Shown piece by piece: positions 52,889 to 62,222 of a DNA stretch of 64,000 nucleotides. Under the pieces are notes generated by a model that saw nothing but the letters and a program-made list of their open reading frames with translations, did no database searches and was not told the DNA's origin. This DNA is from Pontibacter sp. HSC-36F09. GTDB taxonomy: Bacteria > Bacteroidota > Bacteroidia > Cytophagales > Hymenobacteraceae. The stretch lies in the NCBI RefSeq assembly GCF_024171605.1, contig NZ_JALKAA010000007.1, positions 92,151 to 156,150 on the forward strand, written 5' to 3'. The position numbers and the translations under genes were made by a program. The first letter of the stretch is position 1. Each line of letters starts with the position of its first letter.

Positions 52889-53953
52889 TTAAATAATAGT
52901 TTGCATATCGGACAGTATATTAGAATGCTGCTCTCGCTCTTCTTTTTGGAAGGATTCCCCATAGAATTTTTGAATTCTGTTAAAGTTGAGTTTCATATAT
53001 TTATAATTTTTGAAACTGGAGAGCTTAGTTCTGAGTGAAACTAATTTGATGGCATTGAGCTTCGCCGCCTCTGAATTAGCTGGCAGAAATACCTCAGCCG
53101 CTAGAAGCGGAAGGGACTTGATGAGATAAGACACTACTATACGCATACACATTACCCGAAAAGCGAGTCCGCTACGGACTCCCATATTTACATGAATGCG
53201 ATAGGGCATAATCACCTCAAAGCACTTGGCCCCTTCCGAAATGAATCGAATAAAATAGTCCCATTCTAGGCGCGCCGCAGGCATGAAATGTTTAAACTTA
53301 AGTTCGTCTTCGTACCAGATGGTATATCCTGCCATAGCGATGGCATAACAAATTTCGTAGTCACCGCCTGCCGTTAGTTTGCCAGCCATCCGATCAGTAA
53401 GCAGTGGCTTAAATCCTGCTTTCAAGAGCATATCATAGGCTGATTTTCGTATTACACAACCTGCACCATACACAAACTGTCTGTTCACCGGTCCTGATGT
53501 TTTTGCTTGGGGGCCATTTGCGAAAAAACCATGGCCGATCGCCCATTGGGGTGGAGGAGACTCAAATACAAGCTCTCCGTTTCCTCCCAGCACCCCTATT
53601 TCCGGGTGTGACGTCATAAGATAGAATGCCCTACTTATGTAACCAGGGCTCAACCAGTTATCATCGTCACAGAATAAGACAAAATCATAGTTTGAATGGG
53701 TAAGAGCAAGTTCGCGTGCATAGGTTAGGCCCTGCCTTGGCTGATGGAACAGGTGTAATCGGGTCGGCTGACCCTGTTTCTCCCATTCCTCAAGTACTAC
53801 TTCGGAGGTGTTGTCAGTAGAGGCATTGTCAACTACTAGTACCTCCCAGTTCAGACTGAGGCTGATGTGCTGGATGGCAATGTGGCGGATCGTTTCGGGG
53901 ATAAGCTTCGCCCCATTGTAAGTGCAAATCACAATCGAAATACCTAACCTCAT
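52889..53953 (-). CDS. Family 2 glycosyltransferase
   Basis: A 354-residue GT-A fold enzyme. ISIVICTYNGAKLIPETI opens the nucleotide-binding half, VLVVDNASTDNT follows, and FVLFCDDDNWLSPGYI carries the metal-binding DxD. The second half contains KFKHFMPAARLEW and hydrophobic stretches that may touch the membrane. It transfers a sugar from a nucleotide sugar to a growing surface glycan. It overlaps the preceding gene by 4 bases (ATGA), so both are in the polysaccharide operon. Specificity cannot be read from sequence. Confidence 0.9.
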   Translation of the reverse strand: MRLGISIVICTYNGAKLIPETIRHIAIQHISLSLNWEVLVVDNASTDNTSEVVLEEWEKQGQPTRLHLFHQPRQGLTYARELALTHSNYDFVLFCDDDNWLSPGYISRAFYLMTSHPEIGVLGGNGELVFESPPPQWAIGHGFFANGPQAKTSGPVNRQFVYGAGCVIRKSAYDMLLKAGFKPLLTDRMAGKLTAGGDYEICYAIAMAGYTIWYEDELKFKHFMPAARLEWDYFIRFISEGAKCFEVIMPYRIHVNMGVRSGLAFRVMCMRIVVSYLIKSLPLLAAEVFLPANSEAAKLNAIKLVSLRTKLSSFKNYKYMKLNFNRIQKFYGESFQKEEREQHSNILSDMQTII

Positions 53954-54930
53954 ATCCTGCTGAGTTTTAATGTAAAGTAAAGTTTCACTGCCATCAGGTA
54001 AATAAGGGGGCTGGTGTGAAACCGCAGTGCGTTCTTGATGTGCGACTCAACCAATTGCTTGTTGTGCAGGCTGTGCCACAGCCGAGCTGCTATATTAAGT
54101 GCATAAGTAGCGTAGTGTTTTTTTGAATTTCGGAGTATGGAATCCTTCTGATGTTCTGGTAAGTGGTTTTGAATGAGTAACATGGCCTTGTAAAGGTCCT
54201 CCAAGTGCTCCCCTTTCAAAAACTTACTATTGGTGATAGAAGCAGTGTGCTGCCTGTGTTCCGCCAGTGTAAGCGGCGTATAGGCCGTCGGGTAATGACG
54301 TGCTATCCGTACCCACATCTCCCAATCCTCTCCGTAGTTTACGCCATAAAAAGCCCCTAGCTGCTCGTACACTTCTCTGCGCACTGTCATGGCAGCATAC
54401 TGAATCAACTGTTTTTCCCCGATCCTCGCCAGCCAGTTTGACAATAGGCCATCCTGTTTCATTTCAGCATTCTTTTGCGACACGACCTGACTACGTTCGT
54501 TAATACTGCAATAGCCGCTAAAGGCAGCACCTGCTGAAGGGAATCGCTCAAAGAGCTGTTCTATTCTGGAATAGTAGCCTGGTCTGACCTTATCATCCCC
54601 ATGCAATAGATGTACAAGCTTTCCTTTTGAGCGGTTGATGCAGGTTTCAAAGTTCCGGAGACTCCCGACATTCTGTATTTGTCTGAAATATCGGATACGT
54701 CCCTGACCAACCTCAGCGACCAGCTTTTCAATATCTGCGTCAGTGCTGGCATCATCTACTACCTCAATCTGCATTTCCACTTCAGGTATACCATGTGCCA
54801 GTACGCTATTTAAAGTGTCCTCCAGGTAGATAGCACAGTTATATACCGGTATCATCACTGACCAGGTAGGTCTGTGGAATATACCTTGAAGTGGTGCGAT
54901 TTTGGGAGGAGAAGAAGGTATGCTAAGCAT
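53950..54930 (-). CDS. Family 2 glycosyltransferase
   Basis: A 326-residue GT-A enzyme: SVMIPVYNCAIYLEDTLNSVL, EVVDDASTDADIE, and KLVHLLHGDDKVRPGYY, where GDD takes the place of DxD. LGAFYGVNYGEDWEMWVRIA is the usual acceptor-side ED motif. It belongs to the same run of glycosyltransferase genes and overlaps the following one by 4 bases. Sugar specificity is unknown. Confidence 0.9.
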   Translation of the reverse strand: MLSIPSSPPKIAPLQGIFHRPTWSVMIPVYNCAIYLEDTLNSVLAHGIPEVEMQIEVVDDASTDADIEKLVAEVGQGRIRYFRQIQNVGSLRNFETCINRSKGKLVHLLHGDDKVRPGYYSRIEQLFERFPSAGAAFSGYCSINERSQVVSQKNAEMKQDGLLSNWLARIGEKQLIQYAAMTVRREVYEQLGAFYGVNYGEDWEMWVRIARHYPTAYTPLTLAEHRQHTASITNSKFLKGEHLEDLYKAMLLIQNHLPEHQKDSILRNSKKHYATYALNIAARLWHSLHNKQLVESHIKNALRFHTSPLIYLMAVKLYFTLKLSRI

Positions 54931-55018
54931 TAAATAGAACAGTCAAATTAATATAAGTAGTCTTTATTTATTTAATAGTAATACGATGTATAATTAAATT
55001 TAATAAGATGAAATGTAA

Positions 55019-56083
55019 TTATTTTAGCTGTCTAGCCGTTTGGCTTTTACCGAACCTTAAAACGGTTATACACCTGAGTTTGCTTTTGAGTAATGATTTG
55101 ATGCTACCTGCAAGGCTGATTATCGGCTCTACTCTTATTCGAAACCATACCTGACTATGGAGGGAAAGGTGTTGGGCCAGAGCCTTGATGATGAACTCCC
55201 GCTTATACCTGGCAGCCAGTTTTACGCTTTCTGCCTCCAGATTAGGATTGTATTTCTTTAAAATACACTGTGTTATATAGTCTAGCTCCCTTATGCAGCT
55301 TATCCATAGACCCAGATTCTGCTCTGCGATGAGTGGCTCGAAGTTATGCCTGTAGCACTGAATAAAACTGCTAGGGATTGTATAATAGCTGCCTGCAAAA
55401 TAGCGTAGATTGCGCAGTACCTGCTGCTGCTGCGCCGATTCATATTCTTCCTTCTTTAGTACCTGATGTAGGCTCTGGTCAGTTACCCTATAGTCTAGCA
55501 ATACTTCGGGCAGGTTGTAGAATCTGTACTTACGGGTGAGTTGCCAAAAGAGCTCAAAGTCTTCAGAGTAATCAGCAGCATATAGCCCTACTTCCTGCAC
55601 GGCTTCTTTACGGTACATGACTGTGGGGTGGTAAAGCCAGCAAATGAAAGTTAGGTTGTAGTAAATGTGCTCACTCCTCATCTTATCCTGCCTGATAAAG
55701 CGTCCGTCTTCTCCCACCACCTTGACCATGGATGAAACAAGGGCGCAATCCGGATTGTCCAACATGAAGGTATACTGCACCTGTAGCCTGTTCGGGTAAC
55801 TGTTGTCATCAGCGTCCATTCTAGCTATAAGGCTGGTTCTGGCCAGGCCTATACCTTTGTTCAGGGTAGCGGAGATGCCCATATTCACTTCGTTCAGGTA
55901 TAGCCTGATGCGGGAATCATCATAGGAATGTATAATGGCCACACTGTTATCGGTTGAGCCATCGTCGATGATGATGAACTCAAATTCCTCGAATGTTTGC
56001 CCAAGTATACTGTCGATAGCTTCTGCCAGAAACTTCCCTGCATTGTATACCGGCATTAGGACCGTTAGCTTTGGCACCATCAT
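55019..56083 (-). CDS. Family 2 glycosyltransferase
   Basis: A 354-residue GT-A enzyme beginning MMVPKLTVLMPVYNAGKFL; FIIIDDGSTDNS and LIARMDADDNSYPNRL (DxD) follow, with YAADYSEDFELFWQL on the acceptor side. A longer frame opens at 56251 but runs through the end of the upstream gene; the ATG at 56083 overlaps that gene's TGA by 4 bases, the usual coupling in this operon, and fits the family start. Sugar unknown. Confidence 0.88.
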   Translation of the reverse strand: MMVPKLTVLMPVYNAGKFLAEAIDSILGQTFEEFEFIIIDDGSTDNSVAIIHSYDDSRIRLYLNEVNMGISATLNKGIGLARTSLIARMDADDNSYPNRLQVQYTFMLDNPDCALVSSMVKVVGEDGRFIRQDKMRSEHIYYNLTFICWLYHPTVMYRKEAVQEVGLYAADYSEDFELFWQLTRKYRFYNLPEVLLDYRVTDQSLHQVLKKEEYESAQQQQVLRNLRYFAGSYYTIPSSFIQCYRHNFEPLIAEQNLGLWISCIRELDYITQCILKKYNPNLEAESVKLAARYKREFIIKALAQHLSLHSQVWFRIRVEPIISLAGSIKSLLKSKLRCITVLRFGKSQTARQLK

Positions 56084-57006
56084 CGGACAAGCGATTTTAA
56101 ACTTTTCTTGATGGCAACTTTCACTTTCAAAGGAAACGTGACCGTTGTAAAATATAGACGGGGATAACGGTAAGGTATAAGCGCTCTCTTTAGCAGGTGT
56201 GATGTCGCGCTCTCTTCTTGTTGCGACTCCTGCAGATAGTCTTCCAGCCACTCCAGGAAATAGCGGCGGACCTTGTGGTAATGACCATCAGATTTTACTT
56301 TCTGTACAATAGAGCCGGTGCGCTGCCGGTATTTATTCTGGCAATCGGACGAGATGTATACTTTCTCCTGCAGATATATCTTATGAAGGAAAGCCTGGTC
56401 TTCATATAACTGAAACTCCTTCGTGAACGATTCTTCAAAACCTCTGGCCCAGACAATGGCTTCTTTAGTCAGCATAAGGCCTGAGGGACATGGTGCAGCG
56501 CCTGTGTGAAGTGGGTACAGGTATGAGGTGAGTTCCCCCGGTGCGTAAGCCCTGTCCTGGGGTGCGCCAACAGGAGTAGGAATGTCTTGCTGATATGAGT
56601 TCTCCCAGCTATACCAATAGAAGGAAGCCTCTGCCACCATGGCTATTCCTTTTTCTTTTCGAAATAAGGCAACTTGTCGTGACAGTTTTTGGGGAAGCCA
56701 GACATCATCGGCATCCAGGAAAGCGATCAGCTCACCTCGTGCATGTTCTATACCTGTGTTGCGGCTTGCACTCAGGCCTCTGTTAATATGCCCCGGATGC
56801 TCGTGATAGAAAACCTTGCCGGGGTAGAGTGCTGCATACACCTGTGCCATAGCGGTACTTTGATCAGTTGAGCCGTCATCTACAAGTATCAGTTCCCAAT
56901 ACATGTAATCCTGCTGCAGGACACTATCGATGGCCTCGCCTAAGAACTTCTCTTCATTGAGGAAAGCTGTGATTACTGAGACAAGAGGAGTAGGGCTTGT
57001 ATGCAT
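56080..57006 (-). CDS. Family 2 glycosyltransferase
   Basis: A 308-residue GT-A enzyme: PLVSVITAFLNEEKFLGEAI, LILVDDGSTDQS, HINRGLSASRNTGIEHARG and IAFLDADDVWLPQKL with the metal-binding DAD. FQLYEDQAFLHKIYL provides the acceptor-side ED motif. It lies 7 bases after the polysaccharide deacetylase gene and overlaps the next glycosyltransferase. It likely adds one residue of the surface glycan. Confidence 0.9.
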   Translation of the reverse strand: MHTSPTPLVSVITAFLNEEKFLGEAIDSVLQQDYMYWELILVDDGSTDQSTAMAQVYAALYPGKVFYHEHPGHINRGLSASRNTGIEHARGELIAFLDADDVWLPQKLSRQVALFRKEKGIAMVAEASFYWYSWENSYQQDIPTPVGAPQDRAYAPGELTSYLYPLHTGAAPCPSGLMLTKEAIVWARGFEESFTKEFQLYEDQAFLHKIYLQEKVYISSDCQNKYRQRTGSIVQKVKSDGHYHKVRRYFLEWLEDYLQESQQEESATSHLLKRALIPYRYPRLYFTTVTFPLKVKVAIKKSLKSLVR

Positions 57007-57013
57007 AGCTGTA

Positions 57014-58021
57014 TTAAGTTAATGCCCATTCCAGGAGCGTTTTTGTAAATTCCGTTCCTGTCATATTGCTCACCTGGAATCGGCCTATGCGGTGCTGGTG
57101 CGTTTGCCTGTTGATCGTTCTGCCTTCTGTGGTAAATGCAGCATCAAAAGAAGCCGCTTCCGCCGCCTGTAAGGTAGCCGCATTGTAATGCCCATAGGGG
57201 TAAGCCATTAATGAAATGCGATAGCCGGTCAGTTCCTGAAGTAGATCTCTGTTAGCTGCCATTTCATCTTTCTGAAAGTCGAAGCTATGATGCCCCAAAG
57301 CAGGATGCGTCTTGGTATGCCCCCCTATGTCAAAGAGCTCTTGCTTTGCTAGTTCGGCAAGCTGGCCTGTAGACATACTTTTGTAGGTAGGCCGGTGTGC
57401 TACTTCTGATTTTGTCCAGTCACGGACCTGTTGCAGCAGTTCCTCGATTTCGCTGTCTGGAAGCACCCGCATTGCCGCCCACAATGCCAGAAACAGTTCG
57501 CTGCGCCGGGTGGTAGGTGAGGTATGGGATGCCTTCCAGTGCATGTGGTGGTGCTGGAGGCTTTCCGACATTTCAGCTTCGTGACCCAGGTCTGTTTTTA
57601 TTAGCACTCCCTTTACTTCCATGGCAAATGTAGCAGGCAGATGAGCTGAGTAAAGTATAAGGTTTTCCAGTTCATCCCACCAAAACTCCCGCTCTGTTCC
57701 CAAGTTGCAGGAGGTCACAAAGAAGGTAGCCGGCAACCGGTGTTTCTCTAGTAGTGGCTTCGCCGTTTCATAGTTGTCGATGTAACCGTCGTCAAATGAT
57801 AATGCGATCAAGCGTTTCCGGCGTCTTTTTTCTTTTGCCCTGGCCGCAAGCTCATGCAGGGGTACGACCTCACCTGTCTGACTTAATACCTGTAGTTGTT
57901 CCTCAAAATTTTGGGGGCTGACAGCGAGGTTCCAGATATCCTTTCCCGGTGCTGCTATACGGTGGTACATCAGCACAAGCGCTTTTGGCTCTAGGTAACT
58001 ATTTATTAAGTGACGAATCAT
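57014..58021 (-). CDS. Polysaccharide deacetylase (NodB-type, carbohydrate esterase 4)
   Basis: A 335-residue protein with the NodB fold: KRLIALSFDDGYIDNYETA has the catalytic Asp and metal Asp (DD), IGGHTKTHPALG carries the two metal His, and LMAYPYGHYNAATL the next conserved strand. An insertion of about 90 residues (130-220) lies between the first and second motif. No signal peptide, so it either acts in the cytoplasm on a lipid-linked glycan or has an unusual location. It sits in the middle of the glycosyltransferase operon, consistent with removing acetyl groups from the same polymer. Confidence 0.88.
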   Translation of the reverse strand: MIRHLINSYLEPKALVLMYHRIAAPGKDIWNLAVSPQNFEEQLQVLSQTGEVVPLHELAARAKEKRRRKRLIALSFDDGYIDNYETAKPLLEKHRLPATFFVTSCNLGTEREFWWDELENLILYSAHLPATFAMEVKGVLIKTDLGHEAEMSESLQHHHMHWKASHTSPTTRRSELFLALWAAMRVLPDSEIEELLQQVRDWTKSEVAHRPTYKSMSTGQLAELAKQELFDIGGHTKTHPALGHHSFDFQKDEMAANRDLLQELTGYRISLMAYPYGHYNAATLQAAEAASFDAAFTTEGRTINRQTHQHRIGRFQVSNMTGTEFTKTLLEWALT

Positions 58022-58026
58022 AGGCG

Positions 58027-59646
58027 CTACAACTTTTGGGCTTTTACTGTCACAATCACCTGGTAATGCGGATCATGAAAGTTAAGCTTGGACGGCGGAA
58101 CCTCCTGCTGGCCCATGCCATACAGAAAAGCAGAGGCCGTCAGTACATTGCCAAAAGTGCCAACTGTGACCTGGCTCTCCGGGAATGTTTCGTCCATGAC
58201 TTTGCGCATCGCTTTGTCTGTAAAAGCCCAGTACCAGGTATTCTTCCATTCGCCATGGTCGATCGGGGTGATACCCGGTACGGTCAAAAGCAAGACGCCC
58301 CCCGACTTCAGGATCCGGTGGCAGGTTCGGAGTGCGGCTTTAAAGTCGTATATCAGATGCAGGGTCTGGGTGAGGATGATGCAGTCAAACATACTGTCAG
58401 GTATGTGTGGAGCATCGCTTATGTCGCCAATATAGGTCGCGGCTTTGTTGGTAGAGTCCACGTGCAGTATATCGCTTTTGGTGACCTGCTTTCCTCCAAA
58501 CTGCAAGGTATAGGCATTGTCGCCTATCTCCAGCACACTGCCTTTTATATGCAGCGATTCGCTGCGAAGGAAACTCTCGATATAATGACGGTCTACGGGA
58601 CCTCCACGATCATAGCCAAATTCTTTGCTAAAAGGTATGATTCTGTCAAAGTCTCCCAATGCCACTGCTCCCGGAGCAGGAACATGGTTGTTGTACAGCC
58701 CCATATTGTGCAGCATTCTGAGTGTGAAGGCAGGCGCGTATTTTTTAACTTGAGCTCTGAACATGGCCGTATTTCTTTTAAGGATGTATTTATAATAGAG
58801 AGGACGTCTGTGCAGCTTTAGGAGCTGAAGGTTTTCTGCGGAAACATCGCCCTTGGTTTGACGGACGCTTTTCCATAATTCTGAGCAGTAGTAGTTTCGC
58901 CATACTTCCTGTCCCCGTAGGTAAGCCTTCTGCTCATTTTCAGACCTCAGTTCTTTTTTCTGACGATCTAATACTCCCAGTACGCCGCCCAGCATAGCCG
59001 GAATGTTGTTTGACATATTTGCGGTGTGAATGCGATAGGCCGCTATCTTGTTCTGGTGATGGAATACAGGGTATTTTCTGGTTATCTTCAGGTATAGATC
59101 ATAGTCTTCGCAGTTCCGCAGCATGGTATCATACTGAAATTCCGAAAATACCCATTTACGGAAGAGTACGGTCGAGATCATGCCAATATAATTACCCTGG
59201 AGTAAGTGTAAGTAATGGTCTGTTCTGACCTCTAATGTCTCCTCTTTCACCAAGCCTTCCTCCACGTACACTTTATGGTGGGCTCCTGACACAAAGGCAA
59301 GCTGCTTATTCCGGAGCAGGTACGACAAATTGGTCGTTATGGCGCCCGGCAGGAGCCAGTCGTCTGCATCCAGAAAAAGCAGGTAGTCACCGGAAGCACT
59401 TTTTATACCCGTGTTACGAGCTGAAGACAGCCCTTGGTTAGGCTGGTATACATATTTGACAGCACGAAAGGTGCCTGCTATCTCCCTCGTGTAGTCAGTA
59501 GATCCGTCGTTCACCACCACTACCTCTACAGCAGGATAGTCTTGGGTGAGCGCACTCTTGATTGCACCGGCCAAAAAGTGTCCCTGGTTGTAACACGGAA
59601 TTACAACGGACACCAAAGGGTTTAGCTGAGAACCTGCCTTGCTCAT
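58027..59646 (-). CDS. Family 2 glycosyltransferase fused to a class I methyltransferase
   Basis: A 539-residue two-domain protein. Residues 1-310 are GT2 (LVSVVIPCYNQGHFLAGAI, VVVVNDGSTDYT, LLFLDADDWLLPGAI, LRNCEDYDLYLKI). Residues about 360-535 are a SAM-dependent methyltransferase: HIKGSVLEIGDNAYTLQFG (SAM loop), then ATYIGDISDAPHIPDSMFDCIILTQTLHLIYD and RILKSGGVLLLTVPG, the type 11 pattern. Fusion suggests transfer of a sugar and methylation of it, or capping of the chain end by methylation to stop growth, as known for some ABC-exported O antigens. It overlaps the next gene by 4 bases. Confidence 0.88.
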   Translation of the reverse strand: MSKAGSQLNPLVSVVIPCYNQGHFLAGAIKSALTQDYPAVEVVVVNDGSTDYTREIAGTFRAVKYVYQPNQGLSSARNTGIKSASGDYLLFLDADDWLLPGAITTNLSYLLRNKQLAFVSGAHHKVYVEEGLVKEETLEVRTDHYLHLLQGNYIGMISTVLFRKWVFSEFQYDTMLRNCEDYDLYLKITRKYPVFHHQNKIAAYRIHTANMSNNIPAMLGGVLGVLDRQKKELRSENEQKAYLRGQEVWRNYYCSELWKSVRQTKGDVSAENLQLLKLHRRPLYYKYILKRNTAMFRAQVKKYAPAFTLRMLHNMGLYNNHVPAPGAVALGDFDRIIPFSKEFGYDRGGPVDRHYIESFLRSESLHIKGSVLEIGDNAYTLQFGGKQVTKSDILHVDSTNKAATYIGDISDAPHIPDSMFDCIILTQTLHLIYDFKAALRTCHRILKSGGVLLLTVPGITPIDHGEWKNTWYWAFTDKAMRKVMDETFPESQVTVGTFGNVLTASAFLYGMGQQEVPPSKLNFHDPHYQVIVTVKAQKL

Positions 59647-60908
59647 ACCTTCTGCCTGGAATGCTGCCTGTTCTTGAAATAATAATTCAGTCCTGACAAA
59701 ACACCGAGTATCTCTACAAACAATGTTTTGTGACGATAGCGATAGTTGGGGAATCCTGATTTTAAGAGTTTTGCATACTGCTTGGGCAATCGCCAGAACA
59801 GGTGCCTCATATAGCCAGCCTTATGTTGCCGTTGCTGAATCATGGCGGCGGCGGCATGCCCCCGCATGTAGTAGAAAATCTGTTTTTTCAGACCCTCGAT
59901 CTCCCTACGGTGCTTATGAAAAGCGACAGCCCTCGGGTTATAATGTATAGTATAGCCTCTTATCAGAATCCTATACCACATTTCAGAGTCGCCACTACAG
60001 CCGGCAGCCCCTACATCCAGAAGCTCATCAAAATACCCTACTTGCTCAAATATTGCCTTTCGGAAAGCCATGCTTGCCCCGGCCCCGATAACCCAGACCG
60101 GCGGACCCTGCGATAGTGTATGCTGAATAAAATCGGGCGTATAGTAGATGTCTGTGTAGCCCCGGTTAAAACTCCAGTGCTTTTCAAATATAAACTGAGC
60201 TTCGGTTTTTAATTCAGTTGCGATTACCAAGCCTGTCATAGCTGCTATACCTGAATCCTGAAAGGTTTTCCATACCTGGTATGCCCACAAGGGATGGACT
60301 GTAACATCATCGTCTATGTAGGCGACGACCGGAGCTTGAGCTTCTCTTGCGCCCGTGTTTCTGGCGATATCAAGCCCAGGACGCGGCTCCTTTATATAAG
60401 ATACTCCCCCGAACTGCTTTACAACCTCAGATGAGGCATTATTTGAGGGCGCATTGTCAACTACAATGATCTCTTGCGGGTGACAGGACAGGCTCAAAAG
60501 CATGCGCAGACAGTTCTGCAGTTGAGCGGGCCTGTCACGAGTGCAAATAACAGCTGCAATTGGCACCCTGTCAGGTATAGCATCCTGTGAAACCGGAGGA
60601 AACAGGTTGTTCAGCCAAATTTCCAAAGCGTGAAAATCCTTTTGAGAAATCCACTCTTTCCAGGCAACTGGAGACATCTTACCTTGATGCTCATAATATG
60701 CTATGGCAGGCGAAATCGTCTCAATCAATCTGTCGTGGTAGCTTGTCTCTGTTAAGTATAGCTGCGGAGTTATAAAAACATGTCCCAAAGCCTTATCATG
60801 CCACCAAAAAACAAGGTAATTGCCTTGGTTATGGGTAGTCAGAGAAGGGACTGACAATCCTTTGTGCAGGTAGATGTGGCTGATCTGATGGGGTAAATGG
60901 TGGCGCAT
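59643..60908 (-). CDS. Family 2 glycosyltransferase with long N-terminal extension
   Basis: A 421-residue protein. The GT-A core starts late (about residue 118, PIAAVICTRDRPAQLQNCL; IVVDNAPSNN; VVAYIDDDVTVHPLWAYQ with DDD), after an N-terminal part of about 115 residues without recognised domain (YLVFWWHDKALGHVFI). YFDELLDVGAAGCSGDSEMW is the acceptor-side motif. The C-terminus is basic and may lie at the membrane. It follows the Wzt-like gene by 10 bases. Probably an early or bridging transferase in the pathway; unproven. Confidence 0.85.
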   Translation of the reverse strand: MRHHLPHQISHIYLHKGLSVPSLTTHNQGNYLVFWWHDKALGHVFITPQLYLTETSYHDRLIETISPAIAYYEHQGKMSPVAWKEWISQKDFHALEIWLNNLFPPVSQDAIPDRVPIAAVICTRDRPAQLQNCLRMLLSLSCHPQEIIVVDNAPSNNASSEVVKQFGGVSYIKEPRPGLDIARNTGAREAQAPVVAYIDDDVTVHPLWAYQVWKTFQDSGIAAMTGLVIATELKTEAQFIFEKHWSFNRGYTDIYYTPDFIQHTLSQGPPVWVIGAGASMAFRKAIFEQVGYFDELLDVGAAGCSGDSEMWYRILIRGYTIHYNPRAVAFHKHRREIEGLKKQIFYYMRGHAAAAMIQQRQHKAGYMRHLFWRLPKQYAKLLKSGFPNYRYRHKTLFVEILGVLSGLNYYFKNRQHSRQKV

Positions 60909-60918
60909 AGGGTATAAT

Positions 60919-62211
60919 TTAAATGCTGTCCTGCGGAATCGAGAGCATTGCCTGCTTCAGTTGGATAGGAAACTGAGGGCGCACGGCGCCCCACCACTTG
61001 CCATACCACTGAATATTTTCACGGTAATCCTCCAGCTCAAACCTGAGGCACTCTTCGTGGTAGTAAAGCGAAATAGAGGTATCGCGCACGATGATGATAG
61101 AAACGTAATAGGAGCCGTCATTGAGAAAATTGCCAGGTATCGTGCACTCTCCCTCAACAAGGCCTTTGGCGCAGGTAACAGCAGGGGAGGGGAGGTCAAA
61201 AACACATTCGCCGCTGGCTGTGAACAGGTGGAGACCAATATTCAGGACAGTTTCCTCTTGCATATTCCAGAATTGAACCCTGACTGTAAGTGGTGTACGA
61301 ATATCAAGTGGAGCATCCGGAGATGCAAGCTGTGGCTCGAGCTCTACAGACCGAATACGCACAAGGTCATTTCCGGGGGCTTCATCCTGTGTATGCCATA
61401 CCTGCAGGAGGTGGGCGTCCTGGGTGCTGGTCAGGTACTTGTTTACTATGGCGGCCGAAGGACCGAATGCCTGCATTTGGCCTTGGTGTAACCAAACTGC
61501 TTTGTCACACAGGTTTTTGATGGCCTGCATGCTATGACTCACAAAAAGTATGGTTCTGCTTTCTGCCTGTGATACTTCCCGCATTTTGCCCAGGCATTTT
61601 TTCTGAAAATCAGCATCTCCTACGGCCAGCACTTCATCCACTATCAGAATATCTGGCTCTAGATGGGCTGCTACAGCAAAGGCCAGCCGCACATACATAC
61701 CTGAGGAATAACGCTTGACAGGTGTGTCAATGAATTGCTCTACCCCCGAAAAAGCGATGATCTCATCAAATTTTCGCTGGATATCATGCTTGCTCATACC
61801 TAGTATATACCCACTGATGTAGATGTTCTCTCTGCCTGTTAGCTCTTGGTGGAATCCTGTGCCCACTTCCAGCAGACTGCTGATCTTGCCCTTGCCTCTT
61901 ACCGTGCCATGGGTTGGGCGCACAATGCGGGAGATAATCTTGAGCAGGGTAGACTTTCCAGATCCGTTTTTGCCAATAATACCAATGGTTTCGCCATGCT
62001 TTACCTTCAGGTTGATGTTCTGCAATGCCACGATCGTTTCAGGTGAGGTGTCTTGTTTATTCCCTTGGGTGATCTGGAAAAAAGGATCTTCTTTTCTGAG
62101 AACGTTGGCGGTCCACCAGCGCTGCAGGTCCTGTTTGAACGAGCCGGTGCCGATCACGCCAAGGCGATACATCTTATACAGGTTCTCTATCTCTATGATG
62201 GTCTCAGACAT
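60919..62211 (-). CDS. wzt: Polysaccharide ABC exporter ATPase with C-terminal carbohydrate-binding domain (Wzt)
   Basis: A 430-residue ATPase. Residues 1-260 are the ABC domain: IGIIGKNGSGKSTLLKII (Walker A), RYSSGMYVRLAFAVAAH (signature), EPDILIVDEVLAVGD (Walker B). Residues about 285-420 form a beta-sandwich (VRIRSVELEPQLASPD ... YYVSIIIVRDTSISLYYHEECLRF) like the Wzt C-terminal domain that recognises the modified, often methylated, end of the chain before export. This agrees with the methyltransferase fused to a glycosyltransferase two genes downstream. It lies 11 bases after the permease gene. Confidence 0.92.
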   Translation of the reverse strand: MSETIIEIENLYKMYRLGVIGTGSFKQDLQRWWTANVLRKEDPFFQITQGNKQDTSPETIVALQNINLKVKHGETIGIIGKNGSGKSTLLKIISRIVRPTHGTVRGKGKISSLLEVGTGFHQELTGRENIYISGYILGMSKHDIQRKFDEIIAFSGVEQFIDTPVKRYSSGMYVRLAFAVAAHLEPDILIVDEVLAVGDADFQKKCLGKMREVSQAESRTILFVSHSMQAIKNLCDKAVWLHQGQMQAFGPSAAIVNKYLTSTQDAHLLQVWHTQDEAPGNDLVRIRSVELEPQLASPDAPLDIRTPLTVRVQFWNMQEETVLNIGLHLFTASGECVFDLPSPAVTCAKGLVEGECTIPGNFLNDGSYYVSIIIVRDTSISLYYHEECLRFELEDYRENIQWYGKWWGAVRPQFPIQLKQAMLSIPQDSI

Positions 62212-62222
62212 GTGGCGAGGCT

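Noticed and set aside
58036..58821. 261-codon plus-strand frame opposite the GT2-methyltransferase gene
   Set aside because: It overlaps the methyltransferase half, which has clear SAM-binding motifs, and shows no domain itself.
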